Source: Dyadobacter sp. SG02 (lineage in GTDB: Bacteria; Bacteroidota; Bacteroidia; Cytophagales; Spirosomataceae). From it: a DNA stretch of 64,000 nucleotides. Of this stretch, positions 27,355 to 35,698 are shown in pieces. Position 1 is the first letter of the stretch, and every line of letters begins with the position of its first letter. The stretch is from contig NZ_FNYL01000016.1 in the NCBI RefSeq assembly GCF_900109045.1, positions 124,001 to 188,000 on the forward strand, written 5' to 3'. Position numbers and translations under genes: made by a program. Below the pieces are notes generated by a model. That model searched no databases and was not told the DNA's origin. It was given only the letters and a program-made list of their open reading frames with translations.

Positions 27355-28365
27355 TTAGCGGACGGCAGGCGTAGCCGAGACGGGCACATAATATTCGCGA
27401 AAACGTTGGTCCTCCTGCCCGGCCTCGACGGCTTTGCCCAATTTCCGAAGCAAGACTGCGCGGTTCTGATGGCATTGTCCGGCTACCCAGGAATCGGGGA
27501 ACGAGCGGGCCGAGCGTGTGAAAAGCTCGTACGATTCGCGAAGTAATGCGGTATCCCGTTTGGCCATAAACACTTTTCCCTCCTCAAAATCCTGCCGCCA
27601 GCGCTTTGCAATAGGCGTCATACGCTCCGCTTCCTGGAACACTTTGAATGCGGGTATCACGGGGACTTTCGAGTTTTTGGCCGCGATCGGCGCGACGGGT
27701 TTTGTAAAAAACGCGATAATGGCCTCGGTGTAGGCCAATGCTTCTTTCTGGTTATGTGCCGGTTGTTTGAGGCGCTGCTCTTCGGAAGGATTTGTGAAAA
27801 ACGAAGCTTCCGCCAGAAGTCCAGGCATTCCGTAGGTATTTCTGAGTACGGAAGCGCCGGCATCGGCAAATATGGTGAAGTCGGAAACGAGGGATACCGG
27901 GGTATTGGGTTTATGTAAATATTTCAATAACCGCCCGGCCAGCTCTTTACCAAAATCCACACTGGCTACATTCTCCGACATATTTCCATGAAAATAAATG
28001 ATCGGGAAATTTACGGAAGAGTCCGCAGTCGCATTATGGTGGATCGACACGAACAGATCGGCTTTGCGGTCTTTGGCAAGTTTCGAGCGGTCGAGCAATG
28101 GCACTTCGACGTCCTCGACGCGCGTCATGACTACTTTTGCACCTTTCTTTTCGAGCATTTTTTGCAATAGGAATCCAACGCGCAGGTTCACCCACTCCTC
28201 CCGTTCGCCACCCGGGCCGACACGGTAACTATCGGTAGCGGCGGTACCCCCGTGGCCGGGGTCTATACAAATGATTTTTCCTTTCAGCGGCTTTCGTTTC
28301 GATTGCGCTACGATAATTGGAATGATACCAACGAAAAATAACAGGGTCAGGAGAATACGGTTCAT
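27355..28365 (-). CDS. N-acetylmuramoyl-L-alanine amidase (Amidase_3) with C-terminal extension
   Basis: A 336-residue secreted amidase: signal peptide MNRILLTLLFFVGIIPIIVAQ, then the catalytic domain with IICIDPGHGGTAATDSY, LAKDRKADLFVSIHHNA (zinc ligands) and GLLAEASFFTNPSEEQRLK with the catalytic Glu. The last 100 residues (from about 235) form a charged helical extension not found in the amidase at 12307. It probably trims peptidoglycan in the periplasm. Monocistronic, facing away from yifB. Confidence 0.9.
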   Translation of the reverse strand: MNRILLTLLFFVGIIPIIVAQSKRKPLKGKIICIDPGHGGTAATDSYRVGPGGEREEWVNLRVGFLLQKMLEKKGAKVVMTRVEDVEVPLLDRSKLAKDRKADLFVSIHHNATADSSVNFPIIYFHGNMSENVASVDFGKELAGRLLKYLHKPNTPVSLVSDFTIFADAGASVLRNTYGMPGLLAEASFFTNPSEEQRLKQPAHNQKEALAYTEAIIAFFTKPVAPIAAKNSKVPVIPAFKVFQEAERMTPIAKRWRQDFEEGKVFMAKRDTALLRESYELFTRSARSFPDSWVAGQCHQNRAVLLRKLGKAVEAGQEDQRFREYYVPVSATPAVR

Positions 28366-28498
28366 GGGCTTAGTATAATGGATTCATAAATTAGGAATGA
28401 TCAGGCGGTTGCGCAAGCCTTGCGCACGGTTTCCCGGCTTTAACCTTTTTCATGCTATTTTTACCAAAAATTTTTCTATTTACTCAAAGCACACACTT

Positions 28499-30040
28499 AT
28501 GCTTGCTAAAACCTACGGAAGCGCCGTTTCCGGCGTCGACGCCACGATCATCACCATTGAAGTAAATGTCGGGCAGGGGCTCGGATTTTACATGGTCGGC
28601 CTCGCCGACAGCGCTGTGAAAGAAAGCCAGCAGCGGGTAGAAGCCTCTGTGAAACACTTCGGCTACAAGATGCCGCGCCAGAAACTGGTCGTAAACCTCG
28701 CGCCTGCCGATATCCGCAAGGAAGGTTCCGCCTACGACCTGCCTATTGCCATCTGCACATTGCAATGCTCCGACCAGCTCGTCTGCATTCGTAACACCGA
28801 GGAGTACATTATCCTCGGAGAACTCTCGCTCGACGGCATTCTCCGGCCCATCAAAGGCGTATTGCCTATCGCCATCGAAGCACGAAAGCAAGGTTTCAAA
28901 GGCATTGTCCTGCCTGCCGAAAATGCGTCCGAAGCCGCTATTGTGAACAATCTCGACGTCATAGCGGTGGAAACGCTGGCCGACGCGATCGGTTTTTTCA
29001 AAGGAACGCTGGATATCGCGCCTCTCGTTGTGGATACCCGCGACCTGTTTTTCACTTCTCAAAACGACTACGAAGCCGATTTCGAGCATGTGCAGGGCCA
29101 GGAGAATATCAAACGCGCATTGGAAATCACCGCCGCGGGCGGGCACAATGCGATCATGATCGGTCCGCCGGGAGCCGGGAAAACCATGTTGGCCAAGCGC
29201 ATACCGAGCATATTACCCCCGCTAAGCCTGCCCGAGGCATTGGAAACGACCAAAATCCATTCGGTAGCAGGGCGGCTCGGCAAGCAGGCCACATTAGTTT
29301 CGCGCCGTCCATTCCGCTCGCCACACCATTCCATCAGCGACGTCGCATTAGTGGGAGGCGGAAGCTACCCGCAACCGGGCGAAATATCTTTGGCGCATAA
29401 TGGCGTGCTGTTCCTGGACGAATTGCCGGAATTTAAAAGGTCGGTACTCGAAGTAATGCGGCAGCCTCTGGAAGAACGGCGAGTGAGCATTTCCAGGGCC
29501 AAAATGGCCGTCGAATTCCCCGCGAATTTCATGCTGATTGCCAGCATGAACCCTTGTCCGTGCGGCTACTACAATCACCCCGAAAAAGACTGCGTCTGCG
29601 GGCCGGGCGTCGTTCAGAAATACCTCAACAAAATCAGCGGCCCGCTGCTCGACCGCATCGACCTGCATGTCGAAGTAACACCCGTTTCCTTCGAACAAAT
29701 CTCTTCCACCCGCAAATCCGAAAGCAGTGACCAAATCCGCGAGCGCGTGATACTCGCCCGCCAGCGCCAGACCGAGCGTTTTAAAAACCACAAGGAAATC
29801 TACTCCAACGCCATGATGACGCCCGAAATGGTGAAACAAATCTGCATAATCGAAGAATCCGGCAAAATGCTACTTCGCAAAGCCATGGAGCGCGTCGGCC
29901 TCTCCGCCCGCGCCTACGACCGCATCCTCAAAGTCTCCCGCACCATCGCAGATCTGGCCGATAGTGACGATATCAAAGTCGAGCATCTGGCGGAAGCGAT
30001 TCAATACCGCAGCCTGGACCGGGAGAATTGGGCTGGATGA
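28499..30040 (+). CDS. YifB-family Mg-chelatase-like AAA ATPase (ComM-like)
   Basis: A 513-residue protein. The N-terminal ChlI-like domain begins AKTYGSAVSGVDATIITIEV and includes GLADSAVKESQQRV and APADIRKEGSAYDLPIA. The AAA domain has Walker A GPPGAGKTMLAKRIPSI (about residue 222) and Walker B NGVLFLDELPEF; the C-terminal domain shows MNPCPCGYYNHPEKDC and ends SRTIADLADSDDI. ComM, a homologue, is a branch-migration helicase in natural transformation; whether this one does so is inferred. ATG 28499 gives the standard N-terminus. Confidence 0.94.
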   Translation: MLAKTYGSAVSGVDATIITIEVNVGQGLGFYMVGLADSAVKESQQRVEASVKHFGYKMPRQKLVVNLAPADIRKEGSAYDLPIAICTLQCSDQLVCIRNTEEYIILGELSLDGILRPIKGVLPIAIEARKQGFKGIVLPAENASEAAIVNNLDVIAVETLADAIGFFKGTLDIAPLVVDTRDLFFTSQNDYEADFEHVQGQENIKRALEITAAGGHNAIMIGPPGAGKTMLAKRIPSILPPLSLPEALETTKIHSVAGRLGKQATLVSRRPFRSPHHSISDVALVGGGSYPQPGEISLAHNGVLFLDELPEFKRSVLEVMRQPLEERRVSISRAKMAVEFPANFMLIASMNPCPCGYYNHPEKDCVCGPGVVQKYLNKISGPLLDRIDLHVEVTPVSFEQISSTRKSESSDQIRERVILARQRQTERFKNHKEIYSNAMMTPEMVKQICIIEESGKMLLRKAMERVGLSARAYDRILKVSRTIADLADSDDIKVEHLAEAIQYRSLDRENWAG

Positions 30041-30077
30041 CAATGCTAATAGTGTATTTTTTCACCTTAAACTTTGT

Positions 30078-30085
30078 TAAATTTG
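30078..30085 (+). promoter_or_regulatory. candidate -7 box for the Uma2 gene
   Basis: TAAATTTG matches TAnnTTTG and lies 24 bases before the ATG at 30110. No matching -33 TTG. Confidence 0.38.
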
Positions 30086-30109
30086 GAAACACTACTATTG
30101 ACAAAAGAG

Positions 30110-30757
30110 ATGAGTAACCGTATTTTTTCGGAGATCATGGATGCGCCAGACGCATATCTTGTGCTGGATGCGGTGCATAAAGCGCTCGATGAGGAGCGCG
30201 AACGTCGGTTAAAATTCTATAATGACATCACGGAGGAGCAAAAAGTAGAATTTATTAATGGAGAAATTGTTACGCACTCACCTGCCAAGTTTCGGCATTC
30301 TAATATTGGTGGAATGCTTTATACGCTCCTAACACTTTATGTCCGGAAGAACAAGCTTGGATTTGTAGGGTTTGAAAACGTCATGATATCGCTAACGCGG
30401 AATGACTATGAGCCTGACATTAGCTTTTTCAGAAAAGAAAAGGCTATCGAGTTCTCCCAAGATAAGATGTTTTATCCTGCACCGGACCTAATAGTTGAAA
30501 TACTCTCGCCCTCCACAGCGAAACGCGACCGGGGTATAAAGTTTAAAGATTATGGAGCTCACGGGGTTGAAGAATATTGGATCATCGATCCCGTGAAGAA
30601 AACGATGGAACAGTACCACCTGATGGATAACAAATACGAGCTCGTACTTAATGCTGATTCAGGCGACGTCAAAAGCTTCGCAGTAAAAGGCTTCCAAATC
30701 CCCATCCGCGCGATTTTCGACGATGATGAGAACCTGAAAGCCATTCAAAATCTATAA
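30110..30757 (+). CDS. Uma2/DUF820-family putative endonuclease
   Basis: A 215-residue protein of the PD-(D/E)xK-like Uma2 family. Visible motifs are VEFINGEIVTHSPAKFRHSN, MISLTRNDYEPDISFFRKEK (acidic active-site candidate), APDLIVEILSPSTAKRDRG (E plus nearby K) and EYWIIDPVKKTMEQY. A nuclease activity is predicted from fold; the biological role is unknown. ATG at 30110 was preferred over a TTG at 30074, which lies before the candidate promoter. Confidence 0.9.
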   Translation: MSNRIFSEIMDAPDAYLVLDAVHKALDEERERRLKFYNDITEEQKVEFINGEIVTHSPAKFRHSNIGGMLYTLLTLYVRKNKLGFVGFENVMISLTRNDYEPDISFFRKEKAIEFSQDKMFYPAPDLIVEILSPSTAKRDRGIKFKDYGAHGVEEYWIIDPVKKTMEQYHLMDNKYELVLNADSGDVKSFAVKGFQIPIRAIFDDDENLKAIQNL

Positions 30758-30769
30758 TACTTCAACTAC

Positions 30770-31588
30770 TCAAAGTTCCTCTACACTTACCCCGCCCAAC
30801 TCCTGAAAGAGCGTCTGCCAGTAATGCGTCACGTGCGGGTTATTCTCTTTGCTTGAAGCCGTCGGTTCGAATGGGGATACGATCGTAACCTGCGGAGAAC
30901 CGATAGCGTAACGTTCCAGCTTTTTAATATCTTCTTTCGCATCTGTCTCGGCCTCGGCGTCGCTTTTCGGCGGATTGGTATGGAAATCGCGACGATCGGC
31001 ACCTTTTACGCTTTCCACCATATCACTGAAATAATACACTTTTACTTCCGAACCGCTTTCACCGGCTTTGGCGATGACGGGCAAGCTGGCCCAAATGTCG
31101 GTCGAGAGGTTGGATGAACCGGTGTTCTGCTGGTTGAGCTTGGCTAGCAACTGGCGCAGGTAAATGCTCTTTTCCTTCTGCAATGTCAGCTGGAATGCCG
31201 TTTCAATGCCTTCGCGGTCGGTAGCATTCGCGCCTTCGAGGTTATCGCGCTCGCTGCGAACGGTGAGTGACAATGCACGGGCCTTCGAGGTATTCTCGTG
31301 GATGAAATACACTTCCAGTTTATCGCCCTTGTTCTTCATATTGTTCTCGATAATGTCGGTCAGCGCCTGGCGGTATTTGTCGTTGACGTAGCGTTTATCG
31401 ACATGCACACTTTGTGTTTTATCCAGAAATACCAGCGTGTAAACCGGCGCGTCGGGCGCGGCTTGTTGCTGGGTGGCTTCTTTTTCGCCTCCGCATGAAA
31501 GCAATGCGATGAACGTGGCTGCGAGCAGCAGGCGGCTTGCCTGTGCCATTAGTTTGCTGAAAAAGGGGTGATGCGTCTGCTGATTCAT
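30770..31588 (-). CDS. lipoprotein with von Willebrand A-like domain, unknown function
   Basis: A 272-residue lipoprotein (signal ending FIALLSCGG, Cys about residue 32). After a short Gln/Ala linker the mature part starts VYTLVFLDKTQSVHVDKRYV, where DKTQS resembles the DxSxS metal site of vWA domains, and continues with KLEVYFIHENTS and a later VKVYYFSDMVES acidic motif. This suggests a metal-dependent binding fold, perhaps for surface protein contacts. No family name can be given. It is convergent with the Uma2 gene. Confidence 0.72.
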   Translation of the reverse strand: MNQQTHHPFFSKLMAQASRLLLAATFIALLSCGGEKEATQQQAAPDAPVYTLVFLDKTQSVHVDKRYVNDKYRQALTDIIENNMKNKGDKLEVYFIHENTSKARALSLTVRSERDNLEGANATDREGIETAFQLTLQKEKSIYLRQLLAKLNQQNTGSSNLSTDIWASLPVIAKAGESGSEVKVYYFSDMVESVKGADRRDFHTNPPKSDAEAETDAKEDIKKLERYAIGSPQVTIVSPFEPTASSKENNPHVTHYWQTLFQELGGVSVEEL

Positions 31589-31671
31589 AAATGGATTTTA
31601 TTTTGGCTAAACTAATTGGTTCTTCAAACATTACACAACGCGAAACGGTGTGTATACGCATTTATTTTAAT

Positions 31672-31713
31672 ACAAAAAGAAAACCCTTCAAAACACGTGC
31701 CTTGAAGGGTTTT
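31672..31713 (-). terminator. fabI terminator
   Basis: Perfect 12-base arms AAAACCCTTCAA (31680-31691) and TTGAAGGGTTTT (31702-31713); on the minus strand the stem is followed by CTTTTTG. Confidence 0.87.
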
Positions 31714-31733
31714 CAGAATATGGAATCGAAATA

Positions 31734-32564
31734 CTACTGCTGCGCTTGTGCCTGTTGCTGGATCATCGTTACCAGTTCTTCGGAGATACCGGTTGAAGAA
31801 TATCCGCCGTCGTGATACAGGTTCTGCATCGTCACGAAACGGGTCAGGTCGGAGAAGAGGGTGATGGCGTAATTAGCGCAATCATCCGCCGAAGCATTGC
31901 CCAGCGGGCTCATTTTTTCCGCGAAATCATAGAATGCGTCGAACCCTTCGATGCCCGAGCCGGCCTTGGTTTTGGTAGGCGACTGCGAGATCGTATTCAC
32001 GCGCACATTTTTAGCTTTTCCGTAGCGGTAGCCGTAGCTGCGTGCAATGCTTTCCAGCATCGCTTTCGCCTCCGCCATATCATTATAGAATGAGTAGGTA
32101 CGTTGCGCCGCAATGTAGGATAATGCCACAACCGATCCCCAATCGTTGATCGCATCGAGCTTCTCGGCTACCTGTAAAAATTTGTGCAGCGAAAGTGCCG
32201 AAATATCCACGCCTTTCTGGAACCAGTCGTAGTTCAGGTCGCCGTAGGACTTGCCTTTGCGTACATTCAGCGACATTCCGATCGAGTGCAGTACAAAATC
32301 GATCTTCCCGCCGAGGATCTCGGTCGATTTGGTAAAAAGGTTCTCGATATCTTCCAGGGAAGTAGCATCGGCAGGGATGATCTCGGCGTCGCATTGCTTG
32401 GCCAGGTCATTGATAGCCCCCATACGCATCGCGATCGGCGCGTTGGTCAATACAAACGTGGCACCTTCTTCCTTTGCTTTCAGCGCTACTTTCCAGGCAA
32501 TGGAGTTTTCGTCCAATGCACCTGATATGATTCCTCTTTTTCCTTTTAATAAACCGTAAGCCAT
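31734..32564 (-). CDS. fabI: enoyl-[acyl-carrier-protein] reductase (NADH)
   Basis: Final reduction step of each fatty-acid elongation cycle; 276 residues. Typical FabI marks are GKRGIISGALDENSIAWKVA (NAD site), FVLHSIGMSLNVRKGKSYG, and the catalytic Y-x6-K in SFYNDMAEAKAMLES, then NTISQSPTKTKAGSGI and MSPLGNASADDCANYAITLF. The C-terminus has a Gln/Ala tail (QQQAQAQQ). Monocistronic, with its own terminator and a candidate promoter. Confidence 0.97.
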   Translation of the reverse strand: MAYGLLKGKRGIISGALDENSIAWKVALKAKEEGATFVLTNAPIAMRMGAINDLAKQCDAEIIPADATSLEDIENLFTKSTEILGGKIDFVLHSIGMSLNVRKGKSYGDLNYDWFQKGVDISALSLHKFLQVAEKLDAINDWGSVVALSYIAAQRTYSFYNDMAEAKAMLESIARSYGYRYGKAKNVRVNTISQSPTKTKAGSGIEGFDAFYDFAEKMSPLGNASADDCANYAITLFSDLTRFVTMQNLYHDGGYSSTGISEELVTMIQQQAQAQQ

Positions 32565-32607
32565 GTTTCCTTTTATTGTTGATTAATTAGGACGTCCGTT
32601 CAAGGCG

Positions 32608-32615
32608 GCAAAGTA
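32608..32615 (-). promoter_or_regulatory. candidate -7 box for fabI
   Basis: Minus-strand TACTTTGC, a common variant of TAnnTTTG with one base less in the spacer, 44 bases before the ATG at 32564. Confidence 0.35.
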
Positions 32616-32675
32616 AAGCATTTTTAGCGGGTTTAACCACAATATCCACGCTGGCAATGCCTTTCACGTACGCGT

Positions 32676-33695
32676 TCAAGGCTGCGCAAGGAGGTTTTCT
32701 ACTGGTCTCAAATGCAGCTTTTCCTGGAAAAACCGGTCTGTGGCCTCGTACACGCCCTTCACGTCCTTCGACCGCAAGTGTGAACCGATCACATGGTCGC
32801 CGCTTTCGGGAAATGCCTTTTCCTCTTTCAGGTCCGCCGGCGTGCCTAGGCCTTCGAACATTTTACGGATTGCCTTCACCGACACCACTTTATCCTGGTG
32901 CTCTTCATCTTTATAATAGTAACCCACGAAAACCGGCATTTTCACCTCAGCGAAAATTTCCGGCCGGGCAATGGCGTCGATCATCTGCTGCAACGTTGTA
33001 AGCCCATTGGTATGATAGCCTTGCAACCAGAACTGCGCCTGTGCCGGAATCGAGTCCTTGCCCATATTGTGGGTACCCATTACCTTATGCAGGATTTGCT
33101 GTCCCCACGGGCCTGTCACGAGCTTCATAGCAGGGTTTGCAATGGCCATACAGGGTGAATAAAGCACCAAACCTTTGATTTCCGGATGGGTAGCCGCCAG
33201 GTAAACGGAAAGCAGCCCGCCTGCCGAAGTACCGATCACGATCACGCTGTCGCCCAAAACCTTCCCGATCGCCAGCGCACGTTTCGCACCGGCCAGGAAA
33301 TTGGCGGGCGTGAGGTCTTCCAGTGCATTCGTATCGGCGATACCGGCATCGTGCATACGCGCGAGGTACAGATTGGCGCCATATCGTTTTGCGAGGTCTT
33401 TGTGAACAGGGTCACCCTCCGCCCAACTCGCGCCGAATCCGTGGATATATACGATACTGTACGTCGTTTTCTGCTTCAAGCTGTCGTTGGCCCACACAAT
33501 GCGTGCCTCGTTATCGGGTTTGAGCAACGGCGTGGCTTTTTCGGAGCGGTTTACCTCCTCTTCCAGCTTCGTGAGATCGCTGGTAATGGTGGGTAAAACA
33601 GGCGTCAGGCGGGCTTCCGGAACTTTGGGACCGGAAATGTAGACAACACCGATGATCACGAGGATCGCGGCGACCCATAGGATGAATTTTAACAT
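32676..33695 (-). CDS. secreted or membrane-anchored alpha/beta hydrolase
   Basis: A 339-residue serine hydrolase with an N-terminal membrane helix (LKFILWVAAILVIIGVVYISG). The nucleophile elbow is VIGTSAGGLLSVYLAATHP (Ser of GTSAG); the oxyanion region reads YIVYIHGFGASWAEGDP-like (SIVYIHGFGASWAEG). The catalytic Asp and His are likely in VFVGYYYKDEEHQD and PESGDHVIGSHLRS. It resembles carboxylesterase/monoglyceride-lipase-type enzymes; substrate not known. Monocistronic. Confidence 0.86.
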   Translation of the reverse strand: MLKFILWVAAILVIIGVVYISGPKVPEARLTPVLPTITSDLTKLEEEVNRSEKATPLLKPDNEARIVWANDSLKQKTTYSIVYIHGFGASWAEGDPVHKDLAKRYGANLYLARMHDAGIADTNALEDLTPANFLAGAKRALAIGKVLGDSVIVIGTSAGGLLSVYLAATHPEIKGLVLYSPCMAIANPAMKLVTGPWGQQILHKVMGTHNMGKDSIPAQAQFWLQGYHTNGLTTLQQMIDAIARPEIFAEVKMPVFVGYYYKDEEHQDKVVSVKAIRKMFEGLGTPADLKEEKAFPESGDHVIGSHLRSKDVKGVYEATDRFFQEKLHLRPVENLLAQP

Positions 33696-33833
33696 TTTTT
33701 ATGAGTTAAGAAGGTTTCAGAGATTCGAAAGATCGCTAGTTTTATCGGGTTAATTTACGCAGGATGTAACCATTCAGCAATTTTTCCTGAATTCTGTTAT
33801 TCACAGGCCAACTCACCCCGCACCGGGATGTTG

Positions 33834-33842
33834 TATCTTGCA
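33834..33842 (+). promoter_or_regulatory. candidate -7 box for the response regulator gene
   Basis: TATCTTGC lies here, close to TAnnTTTG, about 30 bases before the ATG at 33870. It falls downstream of an in-frame ATG at 33828, supporting the later start. Confidence 0.33.
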
Positions 33843-33869
33843 AACCTAACCGATTTACCCGTTTTCCAA

Positions 33870-34556
33870 ATGCCCAATCTCCTACTCGTTGAAGACGACG
33901 CCAACCTCGGAATGCTCCTTCAGGAATATCTGACCGATAAAGGCTTTCCTACCGACCTTGCTACTGATGGGCAGAAAGGCTGGCAACATTTTGTCGACAA
34001 AGAATACGACCTGTGCATTTTCGACGTGATGATGCCCAAAAAGGACGGCTTTTCACTGGCCAAAGAGGTGCGTATGAGTGGGCGTGATGTGCCTATTATT
34101 TTTTTAACGGCGAAGTCGATGAAAGAGGATACAATGCAGGGCTTCCGGGTCGGGGCGGACGACTATGTTACCAAGCCTTTCGACCGCGAAGAACTCTTAA
34201 TGCGAATCCAGGCCATTCTACGGCGCTACACCCGGCAAACTGACCAGCAAGAAGAGGTCAAAGTATTCTCGGTTGGCCTATATACCTTTGATTATAACCA
34301 CCAGCAGTTGTCGATCGGCGAAAATTCTGCCCGTCTTACGAGCAAGGAGTCCGAGCTGCTGCGGTTGTTTTGCCAAAATCTAAATCAGCCTATCAGCCGC
34401 AGTTTTGCATTGAAAACCATTTGGGGCGACGATTCCTATTTCAATGCACGCAGCATGGACGTGTACATCACCAAGCTCCGTAAATACCTTCGCGAAGACC
34501 CTTCTATCCAGATTATGAATTTGCATGGAGAGGGTTTTAAGTTGATGGTAGGGTGA
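33870..34556 (+). CDS. OmpR/PhoB-family response regulator (orphan)
   Basis: A 228-residue two-component regulator. The receiver domain has the acidic pair in LLVEDDANLG, the phospho-acceptor Asp in LCIFDVMMPKKDG, Thr in IIFLTAKSM and Lys in DDYVTKPFDREEL. The output domain is a winged helix (LTSKESELLRLFCQNLNQPI, DVYITKLRKYLREDPSIQI). No histidine kinase lies beside it, which is often seen with housekeeping RprY-like regulators. hemB follows 69 bases later but is probably separate. Confidence 0.93.
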   Translation: MPNLLLVEDDANLGMLLQEYLTDKGFPTDLATDGQKGWQHFVDKEYDLCIFDVMMPKKDGFSLAKEVRMSGRDVPIIFLTAKSMKEDTMQGFRVGADDYVTKPFDREELLMRIQAILRRYTRQTDQQEEVKVFSVGLYTFDYNHQQLSIGENSARLTSKESELLRLFCQNLNQPISRSFALKTIWGDDSYFNARSMDVYITKLRKYLREDPSIQIMNLHGEGFKLMVG

Positions 34557-34625
34557 TTTTAAATCGTTTTGGAAACTGAAATCTGAGGCGGATGGTTTTT
34601 CTTTGAGTAATCATATTGCCATACC

Positions 34626-35609
34626 ATGATCCAAATATCCCGTCGTCCCCGACGCAATAGAAAATCCGCAGGTGTGCGTGACCTCGTTCAGGAAACCAAT
34701 TTGCAGGTTTCCGATTTCATTTTTCCCATGTTTGTCGTCGATGGAACGCGGCAGAAGTCCGAAGTGAAATCGATGCCGGGCATTTACCGCTACTCGCTCG
34801 ATAACCTGCTCGAAGAACTTAAAGAAGTGACCGACCTTGGCATTAAGGCCATCGATCTTTTCCCTAATTATCCCGAAAGCAAAAAGGACCGTTTCGCGTC
34901 GGAGAGCTATCACGAGGATACTTTTTACCTGAAAGCCATCACCGCTATCAAGGAGCAATTCCCCGAGCTCGTGATCATGACCGACGTGGCCATGGACCCG
35001 TACAGCTCCGACGGCCACGACGGATTGGTTGAAAATGGCAAAATTTTAAACGACGCCACGCTCGAAATCCTCGCCAATATGTCGCTGGCGCAAGCGAAAG
35101 CCGGAGCCGACATCCTCGGCCCGAGCGATATGATGGACGGTCGCGTAGGTCACATTCGCCGGCACCTCGACGCACATGGTTTTACCGACGTGAGCATTAT
35201 GTCGTATTCGGCCAAATATGCCAGCGCATTCTACGGCCCATTCCGTGATGCATTGGAGTCGGCGCCCAAGTTCGGGGATAAAAAGACTTACCAAATGAAC
35301 CCGGCCAATAAGCGGGAGGCATTGCTCGAAGCGCAACTGGACTTCGAAGAAGGTGCGGATATGCTGATGGTAAAACCCGCTTTGTCGTACCTCGATATCA
35401 TCCGCCTGCTCGACGAAAACTTCGATATTCCAATCGCCGCATACAACGTTTCGGGTGAATATGCGATGGTGAAGGCTGCCGCGCAAAATGGCTGGCTCGA
35501 TGGAGAGCGTGCAATGATGGAAGTACTGACGAGCATCCGCCGTGCCGGTGCCAAATGCATTCTCACCTATTTCGCGAAAGAAGCGGCCGTGCTATTGAAC
35601 AAACGGTAG
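34626..35609 (+). CDS. hemB: delta-aminolevulinic acid dehydratase (porphobilinogen synthase)
   Basis: Condenses two 5-aminolevulinate molecules to porphobilinogen in haem synthesis; 327 residues. Start MIQISRRPRRNRKSAGVRDL and FIFPMFVVDGT are typical. The two active-site lysines lie in SYSAKYASAFYGPFRDA and MLMVKPALSYLDII. ALFPNYPESKKD-like LFPNYPESKKDRFA replaces the zinc-cysteine cluster position by non-cysteine residues downstream, pointing to a Mg-type enzyme. No other haem genes nearby. Confidence 0.96.
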   Translation: MIQISRRPRRNRKSAGVRDLVQETNLQVSDFIFPMFVVDGTRQKSEVKSMPGIYRYSLDNLLEELKEVTDLGIKAIDLFPNYPESKKDRFASESYHEDTFYLKAITAIKEQFPELVIMTDVAMDPYSSDGHDGLVENGKILNDATLEILANMSLAQAKAGADILGPSDMMDGRVGHIRRHLDAHGFTDVSIMSYSAKYASAFYGPFRDALESAPKFGDKKTYQMNPANKREALLEAQLDFEEGADMLMVKPALSYLDIIRLLDENFDIPIAAYNVSGEYAMVKAAAQNGWLDGERAMMEVLTSIRRAGAKCILTYFAKEAAVLLNKR

Positions 35610-35698
35610 CGAATTCCAAGTGGCACAATATAGAATGTGGAGATGTCTGATTATCTTACATCTTCACATTTTCTTTTTAAAATCATCACAAAACAGTC

